Positions 43,040-51,709 of a stretch of DNA of 64,000 nt are shown here, in pieces; positions within the stretch are counted from its first letter, which is position 1; the number at the start of each line of letters is the position of its first letter. The stretch is from NCBI RefSeq assembly GCF_000204195.1, contig NZ_AFBG01000018.1:186001-250000 (forward strand), read 5' to 3'. This DNA is from Acidovorax radicis N35. GTDB taxonomy: Bacteria > Pseudomonadota > Gammaproteobacteria > Burkholderiales > Burkholderiaceae_C. Made by a program: the position numbers and the translations under genes. The notes under the pieces were generated by a model that did no database searches, was not told where the DNA came from, and worked only from the letters and a program-made list of their open reading frames with translations.

Positions 43040-43709
43040 GCTCAATCTACCGCTCACATTTTTGCAGCGCCCCGCTGCTTCCACCACCCCCCGCCCCTGG
43101 CTGCTGGTGCTGATGCACGGCGTGGGCAGCAACGAGCAGGACCTGTTCAGCCTGGCGCCGCAGATCCCCGAGCGTTTTCATGTGCTGAGCCTGCGCGCGC
43201 CGTTTCGCATGGGGCCAGGCGCGCATGCGTGGTTTGACTTCTCCATCGAGCCGGGAGGCGAACGCACCATCAATGAAGAGCAGGAAGCGCAAAGCCGCGC
43301 CCTGGTGGCCCAGGCGGTCGAATCTGCCACCGAGCAGCTGGGCATTCCGCCCGAGCGCGTGGTGGTGGGCGGCTTCAGCCAGGGCGGCATCATGGCGTTG
43401 TCGCTCCTGCTGACCCGGCCCGCACTGATGCAGGCCGCGCTGGTGTGGCACAGCCGCCTGCTGCAGCAGGTGGTGCCGCTCACCGCGCCTGCGGACGCGC
43501 TGCGCGGCAAGCAGCTGTGGCTGAGCCACGGCACGCACGACAACGTGATCCCGCTGGCGCACGCGCAGGCCATTGCGCACCACATGGCGCCGCTGCCGGT
43601 CACGGTGGCATACCACGAGTTCCCCAGCGCGCACGAGATCCGGCCGTCTGAACTGGCGGCCACGGTGGCGTGGCTGGAGTCGCTGTCGACGACGCCCACG
43701 GCGTTTTAA
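43038..43709 (+). CDS. Alpha/beta hydrolase, carboxylesterase/phospholipase type
   Basis: A 223-residue protein of the phospholipase/carboxylesterase family. LLVLMHGVGSNEQDLFSLA is the oxyanion region, VVVGGFSQGGIMALSL carries the nucleophile Ser, SHGTHDNVIPL the acid Asp, and SAHEIRPSEL the His. Short esterases like this act on acyl esters in the cytosol. The ATG at 43038 lies at the end of a truncated repeat and has no Shine-Dalgarno; a TTG at 43032 is also in frame. Confidence 0.87.
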   Translation: MLNLPLTFLQRPAASTTPRPWLLVLMHGVGSNEQDLFSLAPQIPERFHVLSLRAPFRMGPGAHAWFDFSIEPGGERTINEEQEAQSRALVAQAVESATEQLGIPPERVVVGGFSQGGIMALSLLLTRPALMQAALVWHSRLLQQVVPLTAPADALRGKQLWLSHGTHDNVIPLAHAQAIAHHMAPLPVTVAYHEFPSAHEIRPSELAATVAWLESLSTTPTAF

Positions 43710-43856
43710 GCGTGGGTTTCGGCGCGCGGTCTACATCGCGTTACCTGGGCGGTATCACGCAGGTTTCCAATCCAGCACATCCCCAAGCGGGATTGCATGG
43801 AACGCCTGGCACCGCAGCCGCTCGGACAAGGGTTGTTCTTGCTGAAAGGAGACCCG

Positions 43857-44756
43857 ATGCCCGATCAAGAGACTGCCGAGTTCCGCCCCGTGCCAGAGCG
43901 CACGTCCTCCACCCCCTGGGTTTTTGCCGCCGTGCTGGCTTGCGCGGTGGCCGCCGGGGCTGCCTGGTGGTTCTGGCTGCGACCGGGGCAGCAACCCCCT
44001 GCGCCGCCTCCCGTCGTGGTGGCCCCTCAAGTGCCCTTGGCCCCATCGCCCATGCCCGAAGCCTCGGGGCCCCAGAACCCTGTCGATGCGCTGGCCCCGG
44101 CAGATGCCGCGTTGCCCGCGCTGGCTGCATCCGACAAGCGGGTGACAGAGCTGCTGGCCGAGCTGCTGGGCCGCGACAAGCTCACTGCGTTTTTGTTGAC
44201 CGATGGTTTTGTCCGCCGCGTGGTGGCCACCGTGGACAACCTGGGCCGCGCCCAGGCCCCTTCGCGCATGTGGCCGGTGCAGCCCATGCCGCAGCGGTTT
44301 GTGGTGAATGGCGAGGGCGATGCCCCCACCACGATGGCCGCCAGCAATTCAGCCCGTTACAGCGCTTTTTTGACCTTTGCCGAGGCTGTGCCATTGGAGC
44401 CCGCCGTGGCTTTGTATGCGCGGCTGTACCCACTGTTCCAGCAGGCGCATGAAGAGCTGGGCTACCCCAAGCGCTACTTCAACGACCGCCTGGTGGCCGT
44501 GCTGGACCACCTGCTGCTGGCGCCCGAACCCCAGGGCCCGCTGCGCGTGAAGCTCACGCCCGTCAACACCGACGTGCCCAATCTTCGCCCCTGGGTGCGG
44601 TATGAGTTTGTGGACTCCACGCTCGAATCGCTCTCCAGCGGGCAGAAGATCCTGGTGCGCATGGGGCCTGCCAACGAAGCGCGGGCCAAGGCGTTGATCC
44701 GTGATCTGCGCAAGCGCGTGGCAACCAGCGAGATTTCACGCAAACCTGGGCAGTGA
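43857..44756 (+). CDS. DUF3014 family membrane-anchored protein
   Basis: A 299-residue protein. One N-terminal membrane helix (WVFAAVLACAVAAGAAWWFWL) is followed by a Pro-rich linker and the DUF3014 domain, including LLGRDKLTAFLLTDGFVRRVVATVDNL and FNDRLVAVLDHLLLAP. AAAGGAGA lies before the ATG at 43857. The C-terminal domain is presumably periplasmic. Family function unknown. Convergent with the MFS gene. Confidence 0.85.
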   Translation: MPDQETAEFRPVPERTSSTPWVFAAVLACAVAAGAAWWFWLRPGQQPPAPPPVVVAPQVPLAPSPMPEASGPQNPVDALAPADAALPALAASDKRVTELLAELLGRDKLTAFLLTDGFVRRVVATVDNLGRAQAPSRMWPVQPMPQRFVVNGEGDAPTTMAASNSARYSAFLTFAEAVPLEPAVALYARLYPLFQQAHEELGYPKRYFNDRLVAVLDHLLLAPEPQGPLRVKLTPVNTDVPNLRPWVRYEFVDSTLESLSSGQKILVRMGPANEARAKALIRDLRKRVATSEISRKPGQ

Positions 44757-44793
44757 GGGCGTTGGTCCCGCTGCCTGGGTTTTGGTGGGCCGA

Positions 44794-46038
44794 TCAAGCG
44801 GATGCTGGGCGTGGCCCGTGCCGTAGGGTCAGCAGGGTGCCCAGTGTGAGTGCTGCCAGTGCAAACGCCGGCCCGCCCAGGGCGCCCACATGGTCCACCA
44901 TCAGGCCGCCGAAAATGGCGCCGCTGGCAATGGCGATCTGAAAGGCCGCCACCAGCAGCCCGCCCGCGCCCTCTGCCTGGTCGGGCGCGGCCCGCACGAT
45001 CCAGGTCTGAAAGCCCACCGGAAAGGCGCCGAACGCAAAGCCCCACAGCGTGACGGCCGCGGCCGTGATGGTGGCCGACTGCCCGGCCACCAACAGGGTG
45101 GCGGCCAGCACGGCGATGACGGCCCCACCGGCCACGATGGCCTGGCGCTCGCTGCGCCCCGCGATCCATCCACCCACGAAGTTGCCGAAGATGCCGCCCA
45201 CGCCGTAGCCCAGCAGCACGGCCGTGATGGTGGGCACCGACATGTGCGTGACCTGTTCCATCAGTGGGCGGATGTAGGTGAAGCCTGCGAAGTGGCCTGA
45301 GATGACCAGCAACACCGCCAGCAGCGCCACGCGCACCGGCGGGCGGCGCAGCAGCTCGCCCAGTACCTTGAGGTTGGGGTTGTCGCGCGGGGGCAGTGTG
45401 GGCAGTGCCACCAGTTGCACCGCCAGCGTGATCAGGCTGATGCCGCCCGCCGCGATGAAAGCGCTGCGCCAGCCCCACATATCGCCCATCCACGCGCCGA
45501 TTGGGGCCGCGCACACGGTGGCCACCGACACCCCGGTGAGGATGAACGACATGGCCCGCGCAAACAGCGAGGCCGGCACCAGCCGCATGGCCAGCGCGGC
45601 CGACATGGACCAGAACCCGCCCAGCGCCACGCCCAGCAGCACCCGTGCCACCAGCAACGTAGCCAGGCTTCCGGCCAGGGCGGACATCACGTTCGACAGC
45701 ACCAGCAGCAGCGTGAAGGCGATCATCACCAACCGCCGGTCGATGCGGCGCGTGAGCAGCGGCAGCGACGGCGCAGCCACGGCGGCCACCAGCGCGGTGA
45801 CGGTGACCGCCTGGCCCGCAGCCCCATCGCTCACGCGCAGGTCGCTGGCCATGGCGGTCAGCAGGCTGGCGGGCAAGAATTCGGCTGTGACCAATCCGAA
45901 GACTCCCAGCGCCATGGACGCCACGGCAGCCCAGCGGGCCTCGGTGGGCTCGGGGGCGGAATGCGGGGCGGGGGTGGCATCGGCCACGGCGCCCACAGGG
46001 GCGTCGAGGCAGGCAGAGCAGGAAGGGGAGGAGGACAC
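44794..46038 (-). CDS. MFS exporter (NepI/AraJ-type)
   Basis: A 414-residue twelve-helix transporter. LGVFGLVTAEFLPASLL in helix 1, the loop motif LTRRIDRRLVMI, and ALAMRLVPASLFARAMSFI resemble purine-nucleoside (NepI) and arabinose-type exporters. The start is a GTG at 46036-46038; a Cys-containing leader of about 40 residues precedes helix 1, so an ATG at codon 42 is a less likely alternative. Divergent from the AraC gene, which probably controls it. Confidence 0.85.
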   Translation of the reverse strand: MSSSPSCSACLDAPVGAVADATPAPHSAPEPTEARWAAVASMALGVFGLVTAEFLPASLLTAMASDLRVSDGAAGQAVTVTALVAAVAAPSLPLLTRRIDRRLVMIAFTLLLVLSNVMSALAGSLATLLVARVLLGVALGGFWSMSAALAMRLVPASLFARAMSFILTGVSVATVCAAPIGAWMGDMWGWRSAFIAAGGISLITLAVQLVALPTLPPRDNPNLKVLGELLRRPPVRVALLAVLLVISGHFAGFTYIRPLMEQVTHMSVPTITAVLLGYGVGGIFGNFVGGWIAGRSERQAIVAGGAVIAVLAATLLVAGQSATITAAAVTLWGFAFGAFPVGFQTWIVRAAPDQAEGAGGLLVAAFQIAIASGAIFGGLMVDHVGALGGPAFALAALTLGTLLTLRHGPRPASA

Positions 46039-46113
46039 GGGAAAAGGCCTTCGGATGGATGGACGTCCATGCTAGGGATAAGATGGCGGCGTTTCCATGC
46101 CATAAAAGCCGAA

Positions 46114-47127
46114 ATGCTTGACTTTTTATCCAGACCCTTCGACCAAGTGGCTCAAGAGCCATTTGCCGAGCCGCCGGACCTGCTGACGCAGATCCTGCTC
46201 GGCCTGCGCCTGGATGGCGTGGAGTATGGCCGCTGCGTGCTGCACCCGCCCTGGGCCATTGCCTTCCCGGCGCAGCGCTCGGCGCGCTTTCACTTCGTGG
46301 GCCATGGCGGCGCCTGGCTGCGCACGCCGGGTACCGACTGGCAGCGCCTGAACCCGGGCGACGCGGTGCTGCTGCCGCACGGCAGCTTCCACGTGCTGGC
46401 CAGCTCGCCCGACGTGCCGCCGGTGGACATCGACTCGCTGGCGCGCAAGGCCGTGTCTGAAAACATCTACCTGGTGGACGGCCGCGATGCCGGCCGCGCA
46501 CCCCTGGGGGCCCCGGTCGCGCCGCCCCCGCCGTTGGCGCCCGACGTGCTCTTCAGCGGCGCACTGCGCTTCAACCTCGACCCGCTGCACCCGCTGATGG
46601 CCATGATGCCTGCCGTGATGATGGCCGGCGATCTGGCGCGGCGCGACACCACCGTGCCTGTGCTGCTCGACGCTATGGAGCGCGAGGTGGCGCAGGACCG
46701 CATGGGCGCCTGCGCCATCCTGGCGCGCCTGGCCGATGCACTGGCGGCCAGCATCATCCGCGCCTGGGTGGAGTGCAGCTGCAACAACCCCACGGGCTGG
46801 ATCGCCGCCGTGCGCTGCCCGCGCATCGGCAAGGTGATCGCCGCCATCCATGCCGAGCCCGAACGCGACTGGAACGTGCCGCTGCTGGCCGACCTGATGG
46901 GCGCCTCGCGGTCGAGCTTTTCGGAATCCTTCACGCGCACCATGGGCGAGAGCCCGGCGCGCTACGTGGCCAAGGTGAAGATGTCGCAGGCCCGCCGCTG
47001 GATCGCACGCGACGGCATGCGCGTGGCCGTGGCGGCCAACCGGCTGGGGTACGAGTCCGAGGCCTCGTTCAGCCGGGCGTACAAACGGATCATTGGCCAG
47101 CCTCCCAGCACCGCACGTGTGGGGTGA
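46114..47127 (+). CDS. AraC family transcriptional regulator (cupin N-domain)
   Basis: A 337-residue regulator. An N-terminal cupin-like ligand domain (about 1-200, with FHFVGHGGAWLR and LNPGDAVLLPHG) is followed by a C-terminal double helix-turn-helix (about 230-330) with PLLADLMGASRSSFSESFTR and RLGYESEASFSRAYKRIIG. The ATG at 46114 is used. It is 75 bp divergent from the MFS exporter gene, suggesting control of efflux in response to a small molecule. Ligand unknown. Confidence 0.9.
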   Translation: MLDFLSRPFDQVAQEPFAEPPDLLTQILLGLRLDGVEYGRCVLHPPWAIAFPAQRSARFHFVGHGGAWLRTPGTDWQRLNPGDAVLLPHGSFHVLASSPDVPPVDIDSLARKAVSENIYLVDGRDAGRAPLGAPVAPPPPLAPDVLFSGALRFNLDPLHPLMAMMPAVMMAGDLARRDTTVPVLLDAMEREVAQDRMGACAILARLADALAASIIRAWVECSCNNPTGWIAAVRCPRIGKVIAAIHAEPERDWNVPLLADLMGASRSSFSESFTRTMGESPARYVAKVKMSQARRWIARDGMRVAVAANRLGYESEASFSRAYKRIIGQPPSTARVG

Positions 47128-47156
47128 CGGTTGAAGAGGGCGCTGGAGCCTGAACG

Positions 47157-47624
47157 CTATGCCCGGGGCAGCGGCAGCGCTGTCTTGTAGCGCACCTGCT
47201 TGAGGGCAAAACTCGACCGGATCTTCTCCACGCCAGGAATGGGCGCAAGCTGCTCCAGGATGAAACGCTCCAGCGCACCGATGTCGGCCAGCGCCACGCG
47301 GATCAAATAGTCGCTGTCGCCGCTCATCAGGTAGCACTCCATCACCTCGTCGTGCTCGGCAATGCGGCGTTCAAAGTCGGCCAGGGCTTCCTTGCTTTGG
47401 GTCTTGAGGCTGATGCTGATGAACACATTGAGCCCCAGCCCCAGCGCCGCCGCGTTGGCCAGCGCCACATAGCGGCTGATGACGCCCGCAGCCTCCAGCG
47501 CCTTCACGCGCGCGAGGCACGGCGAGGGCGACAGGTGCACGCGCCGCGCCAGCTCCACGTTGGACAAAGATCCGTCAGCCTGCAGCTCGGCCAGAATGCG
47601 CAAATCGAGGGTGTCCAGTTTCAT
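47157..47624 (-). CDS. Lrp/AsnC family transcriptional regulator
   Basis: A 155-residue regulator, closer to classical Lrp than the one at 19915. [27 protein letters not shown] and [19 protein letters not shown] form the winged helix; the RAM domain follows with [19 protein letters not shown]. It is divergent from the aceE-like gene at 47727 (about 100 bp between starts). A likely regulator of that gene. The arrangement resembles the P. putida mdeR-mde locus as I recall it. Confidence 0.9.
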   Translation of the reverse strand: MKLDTLDLRILAELQADGSLSNVELARRVHLSPSPCLARVKALEAAGVISRYVALANAAALGLGLNVFISISLKTQSKEALADFERRIAEHDEVMECYLMSGDSDYLIRVALADIGALERFILEQLAPIPGVEKIRSSFALKQVRYKTALPLPRA

Positions 47625-47726
47625 GTGCTGCAGTTTATGGGTTTTGCGGCACAAAGTGCCATGGTGGCGATGGACGGAAGCCAGAACGGCAACTCATTTG
47701 GGCGAAGCCTCGCTACAGTGTTCACC

Positions 47727-50402
47727 ATGAACGCCCTCACCCCCCACGCCCTGCTGCAGCAAGCCCCCGGCGCCACCCCGGACGCCGACCCCGAAGAAAC
47801 CGCCGAGTGGCGCGATGCCTTCCTGGCGCTGGTCGCCACCGAAGGCCCCGAGCGGGCGCGGCACATGCTGCAGGAGCTGGTGCGGGTGGCGCGCGCGCAG
47901 CGCATCGGCTGGCAGCCCGACCTGAACACGCCGTATGTCAACACCGTGGCCGTGCAGGACCAGCCCGTGTTCCCGGGCGACCTGGCGGTGGAAGAGCGCG
48001 TGGCGTCCATCGTGCGCTGGAACGCACTGGCCATGGTGGTCCGCGCCAACCAGGCCTATGGCGAACTGGGCGGCCACATCGCCAGCTACGCCAGCGCGGC
48101 CGACCTGTTCGAGAGTGGCTTCAACCACTTCTTCCGCGCCCGCGAAGGCGTGGGCGAGGGGCAGCACCGCGGCGACCTGGTGTTCTTCCAGCCGCACAGC
48201 GCGCCCGGTGTGTATGCGCGCGCCTTCATGGAAGGCCGTCTGTCCGAGCAGGACCTGATGCACTACCGCCAGGAGCTCACCGCGCCGGGTGCGGGCGCGC
48301 AGGGCCTGTCGAGCTACCCGCACCCCTGGCTGATGCCGGACTTCTGGCAGTTCCCCACCGGGTCGATGGGCATCGGGCCCATCAGCAGCATCTACCACGC
48401 GCGCTTCATGCGCTACCTCACGCACCGCAACCTGCTCAACTGCGCGGGGCGCAAGGTGTGGGGCGTGTTTGGTGACGGCGAGATGGACGAGCCCGAGAGC
48501 ATGAGCGCGCTGACCCTGGCCGCGCGCGAGGGCCTCGAAAACCTGGTCTGGGTGGTCAACTGCAACCTGCAGCGCCTGGACGGCCCGGTGCGCGGCAACG
48601 GCCGCATCATCGACGAGCTGGAGCGGCTGTTCGCCGGCGCGGGCTGGAACGTGGTCAAGCTGGTCTGGGGCAGCGACTGGGACGGCCTGTTCGCCCGCGA
48701 CCTGACCGGTGCGCTGGTGCGCACGCTCGAGGGCACGGTGGACGGCCAGATGCAGACCTTTGCCGCCAAGGACGGCCGCTTCAACCGCGACAACTTCTTC
48801 GGCCAGAACCCCGAGCTCGCAGCCCTGGCCCAGGGCATGACGGACGAGCAGATCGACCGCCTGAAGCGCGGCGGGCACGACCTGGTGAAGATCCACGCCG
48901 CGTATGCCGCCGCCGCGCGCCACCAGGGCCAGCCCACCGTGATCCTGGCGCACACCAAGAAGGGCTACGGCATGGGCACGGCCGGCCAGGGCAAGATGAC
49001 CACGCACAGCCAGAAGAAGCTGGACGAGACCGACCTCATCGAGTTCCGCAACCGCTTCAACCTGCCGCTCACCGACGAGCAGGCCACGAGCCTCGCGTTC
49101 TTCAAGCCCGCCGAAGATAGCCCCGAGATGCTCTACCTGCGCACCCACCGCCAGAACCTGGGCGGCTACCTGCCGCGCCGCGAGACGGCCTGCGAGGCGC
49201 TGCCCGTGCCGGCCATCGAGAGCTACGCGCAGTTCGCACTGCAGGCCGATGGCAAGGAGATGAGCACCACCATGGCCTTCGTGCGCATGCTCGGCAGCTT
49301 GCTCAAGGACGCCACGCTGGGCCCGCGCATCGTGCCCATCGTGGCCGACGAGGCGCGCACCTTCGGCATGGCCAACCTGTTCAAGCAGGTCGGCATCTAC
49401 AGCAGCGTGGGCCAGCGCTACGCGCCCGAGGACATCGGCTCGGTGCTGAGCTACCGCGAGGCGCTGGACGGCCAGATCCTGGAAGAAGGCATCAGCGAGG
49501 CCGGCGCCATCGCCAGCTGGACGGCCGCGGCCACCAGCTACAGCGTGCACGGCCTGGCCATGCTGCCGCTCTACATCTACTACTCGATGTTCGGCTTCCA
49601 GCGCGTGGGCGATGCCATCTGGGCCGCCGCCGACCAGCGTGCGCGCGGCTTCCTGCTGGGCGCCACGTCGGGCCGCACCACGCTGGGCGGCGAGGGCCTG
49701 CAGCACCAGGACGGCAGCAGCCACCTGGTGGCAGCGACCATCCCAAACTGCAAGGCCTACGACCCGGCCTATGCGGGCGAGATGGCCGTGATCATCGACG
49801 CCGGCATGCGCGAGATGGTGACCGAGCAGCGCGACGTCTTCTACTACGTCACGCTGATGAACGAGAACTACGCACAGCCCGACCTGCCCGCCAGTGCGGC
49901 AGAAGGGGTGCTGCGCGGATGCTATGTTTTTAAGAGCTACTCACGCTTGTCAGATAAGCGCGAGAGCACGATTCCATCAAAATCTGTCACTTTGATGGGC
50001 TCAGGCGCCATCCTGACCGAGGTGGTGAAGGCCGCCGAACTTCTGGCCGCCGAGGGCGTGGAGGTGACGGTGCTCAGCGTGACCAGCTGGAGTGAGCTGG
50101 CACGCGATGGCGTGGCGTGCGAGCAGCGCGCCATCGCAGGAGAAGATAAGCCGGGTACCCCCTGGCTTGCAGCGCAACTGACCGCCACCAGCGGACCGGT
50201 GATCGCTGCGACCGACTATGTGCGTGCCGTGCCCGAGACGGTGCGCGCCTTTGTGCCGGAGGGGCGCAAGTACCTGACGCTGGGGACGGATGGGTTCGGG
50301 CGCAGCGATACGCGGGCGGCGTTGCGGGCGTTCTTTGGGGTGGATGCGGCGGCGGTGGTGCGGGCTGCGAAGTTTGCTCTGGGGGCCACGGCCGCCCGGT
50401 GA
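47727..50402 (+). CDS. Pyruvate-dehydrogenase-type E1 (AceE family), orphan
   Basis: An 891-residue thiamine-diphosphate E1 of the homodimeric AceE family. Landmarks: NTPYVNTV near 70, SSYPHPWLMPDFWQFPTGSMG, GDGEMDEPESMSALTLA (the ThDP-binding GDG), and LGGEGLQHQDGSSH near 650. Residues about 733-755 are encoded by a copy of the dispersed repeat (49923-49990), giving an extra surface loop. No aceF or lpd gene follows; the next gene is an acetyltransferase. With the divergent Lrp gene it may be an alpha-ketobutyrate-type E1 (MdeB-like), not the main pyruvate enzyme. The ATG at 47727 lacks a clear Shine-Dalgarno. Confidence 0.9.
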   Translation: MNALTPHALLQQAPGATPDADPEETAEWRDAFLALVATEGPERARHMLQELVRVARAQRIGWQPDLNTPYVNTVAVQDQPVFPGDLAVEERVASIVRWNALAMVVRANQAYGELGGHIASYASAADLFESGFNHFFRAREGVGEGQHRGDLVFFQPHSAPGVYARAFMEGRLSEQDLMHYRQELTAPGAGAQGLSSYPHPWLMPDFWQFPTGSMGIGPISSIYHARFMRYLTHRNLLNCAGRKVWGVFGDGEMDEPESMSALTLAAREGLENLVWVVNCNLQRLDGPVRGNGRIIDELERLFAGAGWNVVKLVWGSDWDGLFARDLTGALVRTLEGTVDGQMQTFAAKDGRFNRDNFFGQNPELAALAQGMTDEQIDRLKRGGHDLVKIHAAYAAAARHQGQPTVILAHTKKGYGMGTAGQGKMTTHSQKKLDETDLIEFRNRFNLPLTDEQATSLAFFKPAEDSPEMLYLRTHRQNLGGYLPRRETACEALPVPAIESYAQFALQADGKEMSTTMAFVRMLGSLLKDATLGPRIVPIVADEARTFGMANLFKQVGIYSSVGQRYAPEDIGSVLSYREALDGQILEEGISEAGAIASWTAAATSYSVHGLAMLPLYIYYSMFGFQRVGDAIWAAADQRARGFLLGATSGRTTLGGEGLQHQDGSSHLVAATIPNCKAYDPAYAGEMAVIIDAGMREMVTEQRDVFYYVTLMNENYAQPDLPASAAEGVLRGCYVFKSYSRLSDKRESTIPSKSVTLMGSGAILTEVVKAAELLAAEGVEVTVLSVTSWSELARDGVACEQRAIAGEDKPGTPWLAAQLTATSGPVIAATDYVRAVPETVRAFVPEGRKYLTLGTDGFGRSDTRAALRAFFGVDAAAVVRAAKFALGATAAR
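49923..49990. repeat. Intragenic copy k of the dispersed repeat (inside the aceE-like gene)
   Basis: In reverse orientation relative to copies f and i: TTTTTAAGAGCTACTCACGC, then TTGTCAGATAAGCGCGAGAG and CATCAAAAT. It stays in frame and adds about 18-22 residues (FKSYSRLSDKRES) where AceE relatives have a shorter stretch. Confidence 0.72.
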
Positions 50403-50509
50403 GCATGCAGGGCGCAAGCCTTTCGTTGGGATGATCAATGGCCGCATACGGGGCGGAAAGCGTGGTGCGCTACGCTTGCCGCCCTGTGTTTAGTTTGCCT
50501 TTGTTCCCT

Positions 50510-50956
50510 ATGACCCAGCCCTTTCCCACTGTGGCCTTGACCGCCGAGAACATCGCCTGCTGTGCGGACTTGTACCTGGGCGTTTTCAACGCACCGCCCT
50601 GGAACGATGGATGGGAGCGTGCCGCTGTGGTGGAGCGGCTCGCGGCATTCATGGCCTTTCCGGCTGCGCGTGGAATGGCCTTGCTGGTCGAGGAGGCTCC
50701 GGTCGCGATGGTGTTGGGATGGAAAGAGCGGTGGGTGAACGGATGGACGTTTCACATCAAGGAGATGTGCGTTGCCGGGCATATGCAGCGGCAAGGCGCT
50801 GGGTCTGCGCTGATGCGCGCGTTGGAGGATGTGTTGCGGCGCGACGAAGTCGTGAGCATGAACTTGCAGACCTTGGAGGAGGCGCCGGCGTTTGGGTTCT
50901 ATGAGGGCTTGGGCTATCGCAAGGGGCGGGTGGTGATGCTGGGGAAGAGGCTGTAG
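50510..50956 (+). CDS. GNAT family acetyltransferase
   Basis: A 148-residue GNAT enzyme that transfers acetyl from acetyl-CoA. The CoA-binding motif A is VAGHMQRQGAGSALMRALE near 90-108, and FGFYEGLGYRKGRVVMLGK forms the C-terminal strand-helix. The ATG at 50510 begins a MTQPFPTVALT start. It follows the aceE-like gene by about 100 bases. Acceptor unknown. Confidence 0.86.
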   Translation: MTQPFPTVALTAENIACCADLYLGVFNAPPWNDGWERAAVVERLAAFMAFPAARGMALLVEEAPVAMVLGWKERWVNGWTFHIKEMCVAGHMQRQGAGSALMRALEDVLRRDEVVSMNLQTLEEAPAFGFYEGLGYRKGRVVMLGKRL

Positions 50957-51078
50957 TTTTTCCCGCGCTTGTGTGCGTGTCATGGGCGCACGGTTTTGTG
51001 GCGCAGTCGGGGAACCCCCAGTGCCCGCGGGACATGAGCGTTCCTACACTGGTGTTGCAGCAACCGTTGGAGGGCACC

Positions 51079-51312
51079 ATGGCAAACGTCACGTGGGACC
51101 ACGATCCACCTACCACCTGGATAGCGACAGTGAGCGGGCAAGCCGTCTGCTTCGTCAAGCGCAAAGATATTGGCGGTTGGACAGCGGGCTGGACGGATGA
51201 GCGTTTGTGGCCGGCACCCTCCCATCTGCCGAAGGCCCTGCCCCAGGCCACGCGGTTTTTCAGCAGCCTGGAAGAAGCCAAGCTGGCAGTGGAGCACGCG
51301 CTGTCGCCCTGA
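51079..51312 (+). CDS. Small conserved hypothetical protein
   Basis: A 77-residue protein. ANVTWDHDPPTTWIATVSG leads, KRKDIGGWTAGWTDERLWP is in the middle and FFSSLEEAKLAVEHAL forms a C-terminal helix. GGAGG lies upstream of the ATG. No known domain, signal or catalytic residue. It is a plausible real gene by composition and start. Function unknown. Confidence 0.65.
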   Translation: MANVTWDHDPPTTWIATVSGQAVCFVKRKDIGGWTAGWTDERLWPAPSHLPKALPQATRFFSSLEEAKLAVEHALSP

Positions 51313-51361
51313 GCGTCGCTGTCCGGGCCAAGTTCTTTGGGGCTTCTGTCCCGTGGCGGTA

Positions 51362-51700
51362 CTACCGCGCTGCGGCCCCGCCAGCACGTGCGGCAGTCTT
51401 GTGCGGCACCATCATGCCCACCGCATAGAGGATGTCTGTCACGCCGCCCGCAAAAAACTGCCCGGATTCTCTGGGTGTGGACACCGTGATGCACTGCGCA
51501 CCCACCGCCGCCTGGCGCGCGTCACGGCGGTGCATTTGGCGGTTTTGGCGTGCGCGCGAAACCGCACGCCCAGTGCATTCATGGGTTGCTGAATGCGGGC
51601 GATGTTGTGCGGCATGTGCGGCAGCTCAATGAGGGCCGCAGGCGTGTCGATGTCCGAGAGCGGGCTGTTTGTGTGCAGGGGCAGGTCCTGGCGGCAAGGC
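51362..51700 (-). pseudogene. Frameshifted, truncated DSD1-family PLP enzyme (D-serine/D-threo-hydroxyaspartate dehydratase or aldolase type)
   Basis: On the minus strand just downstream of the dehydratase gene, LSDIDTPAALIELPHMPHNI and MNALGVRFRAHAKTAKCTAV match the N-terminus of alanine-racemase-fold DSD1 enzymes (the Lys in AHAKT is the PLP residue). Near 51525 the frame shifts by one and continues as GAQCITVSTPRESGQFFAGG and VTDILYAVGMMVPHK, ending at a TAG at 51362-51364. Family members are about 370 residues; only about 115 remain. It was probably a partner of the 51710 dehydratase. Confidence 0.8.
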
Positions 51701-51709
51701 GGGCTCGGG

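Noticed and set aside
44474-46501. Minus-strand open frame of 675 codons around the MFS gene
   Set aside because: It is in another frame from the MFS transporter and has no coherent hydrophobic pattern.
47694-49724. Minus-strand open frame of 676 codons
   Set aside because: It lies opposite the aceE-like gene, has low-complexity His/Gln/Val composition and no domain.
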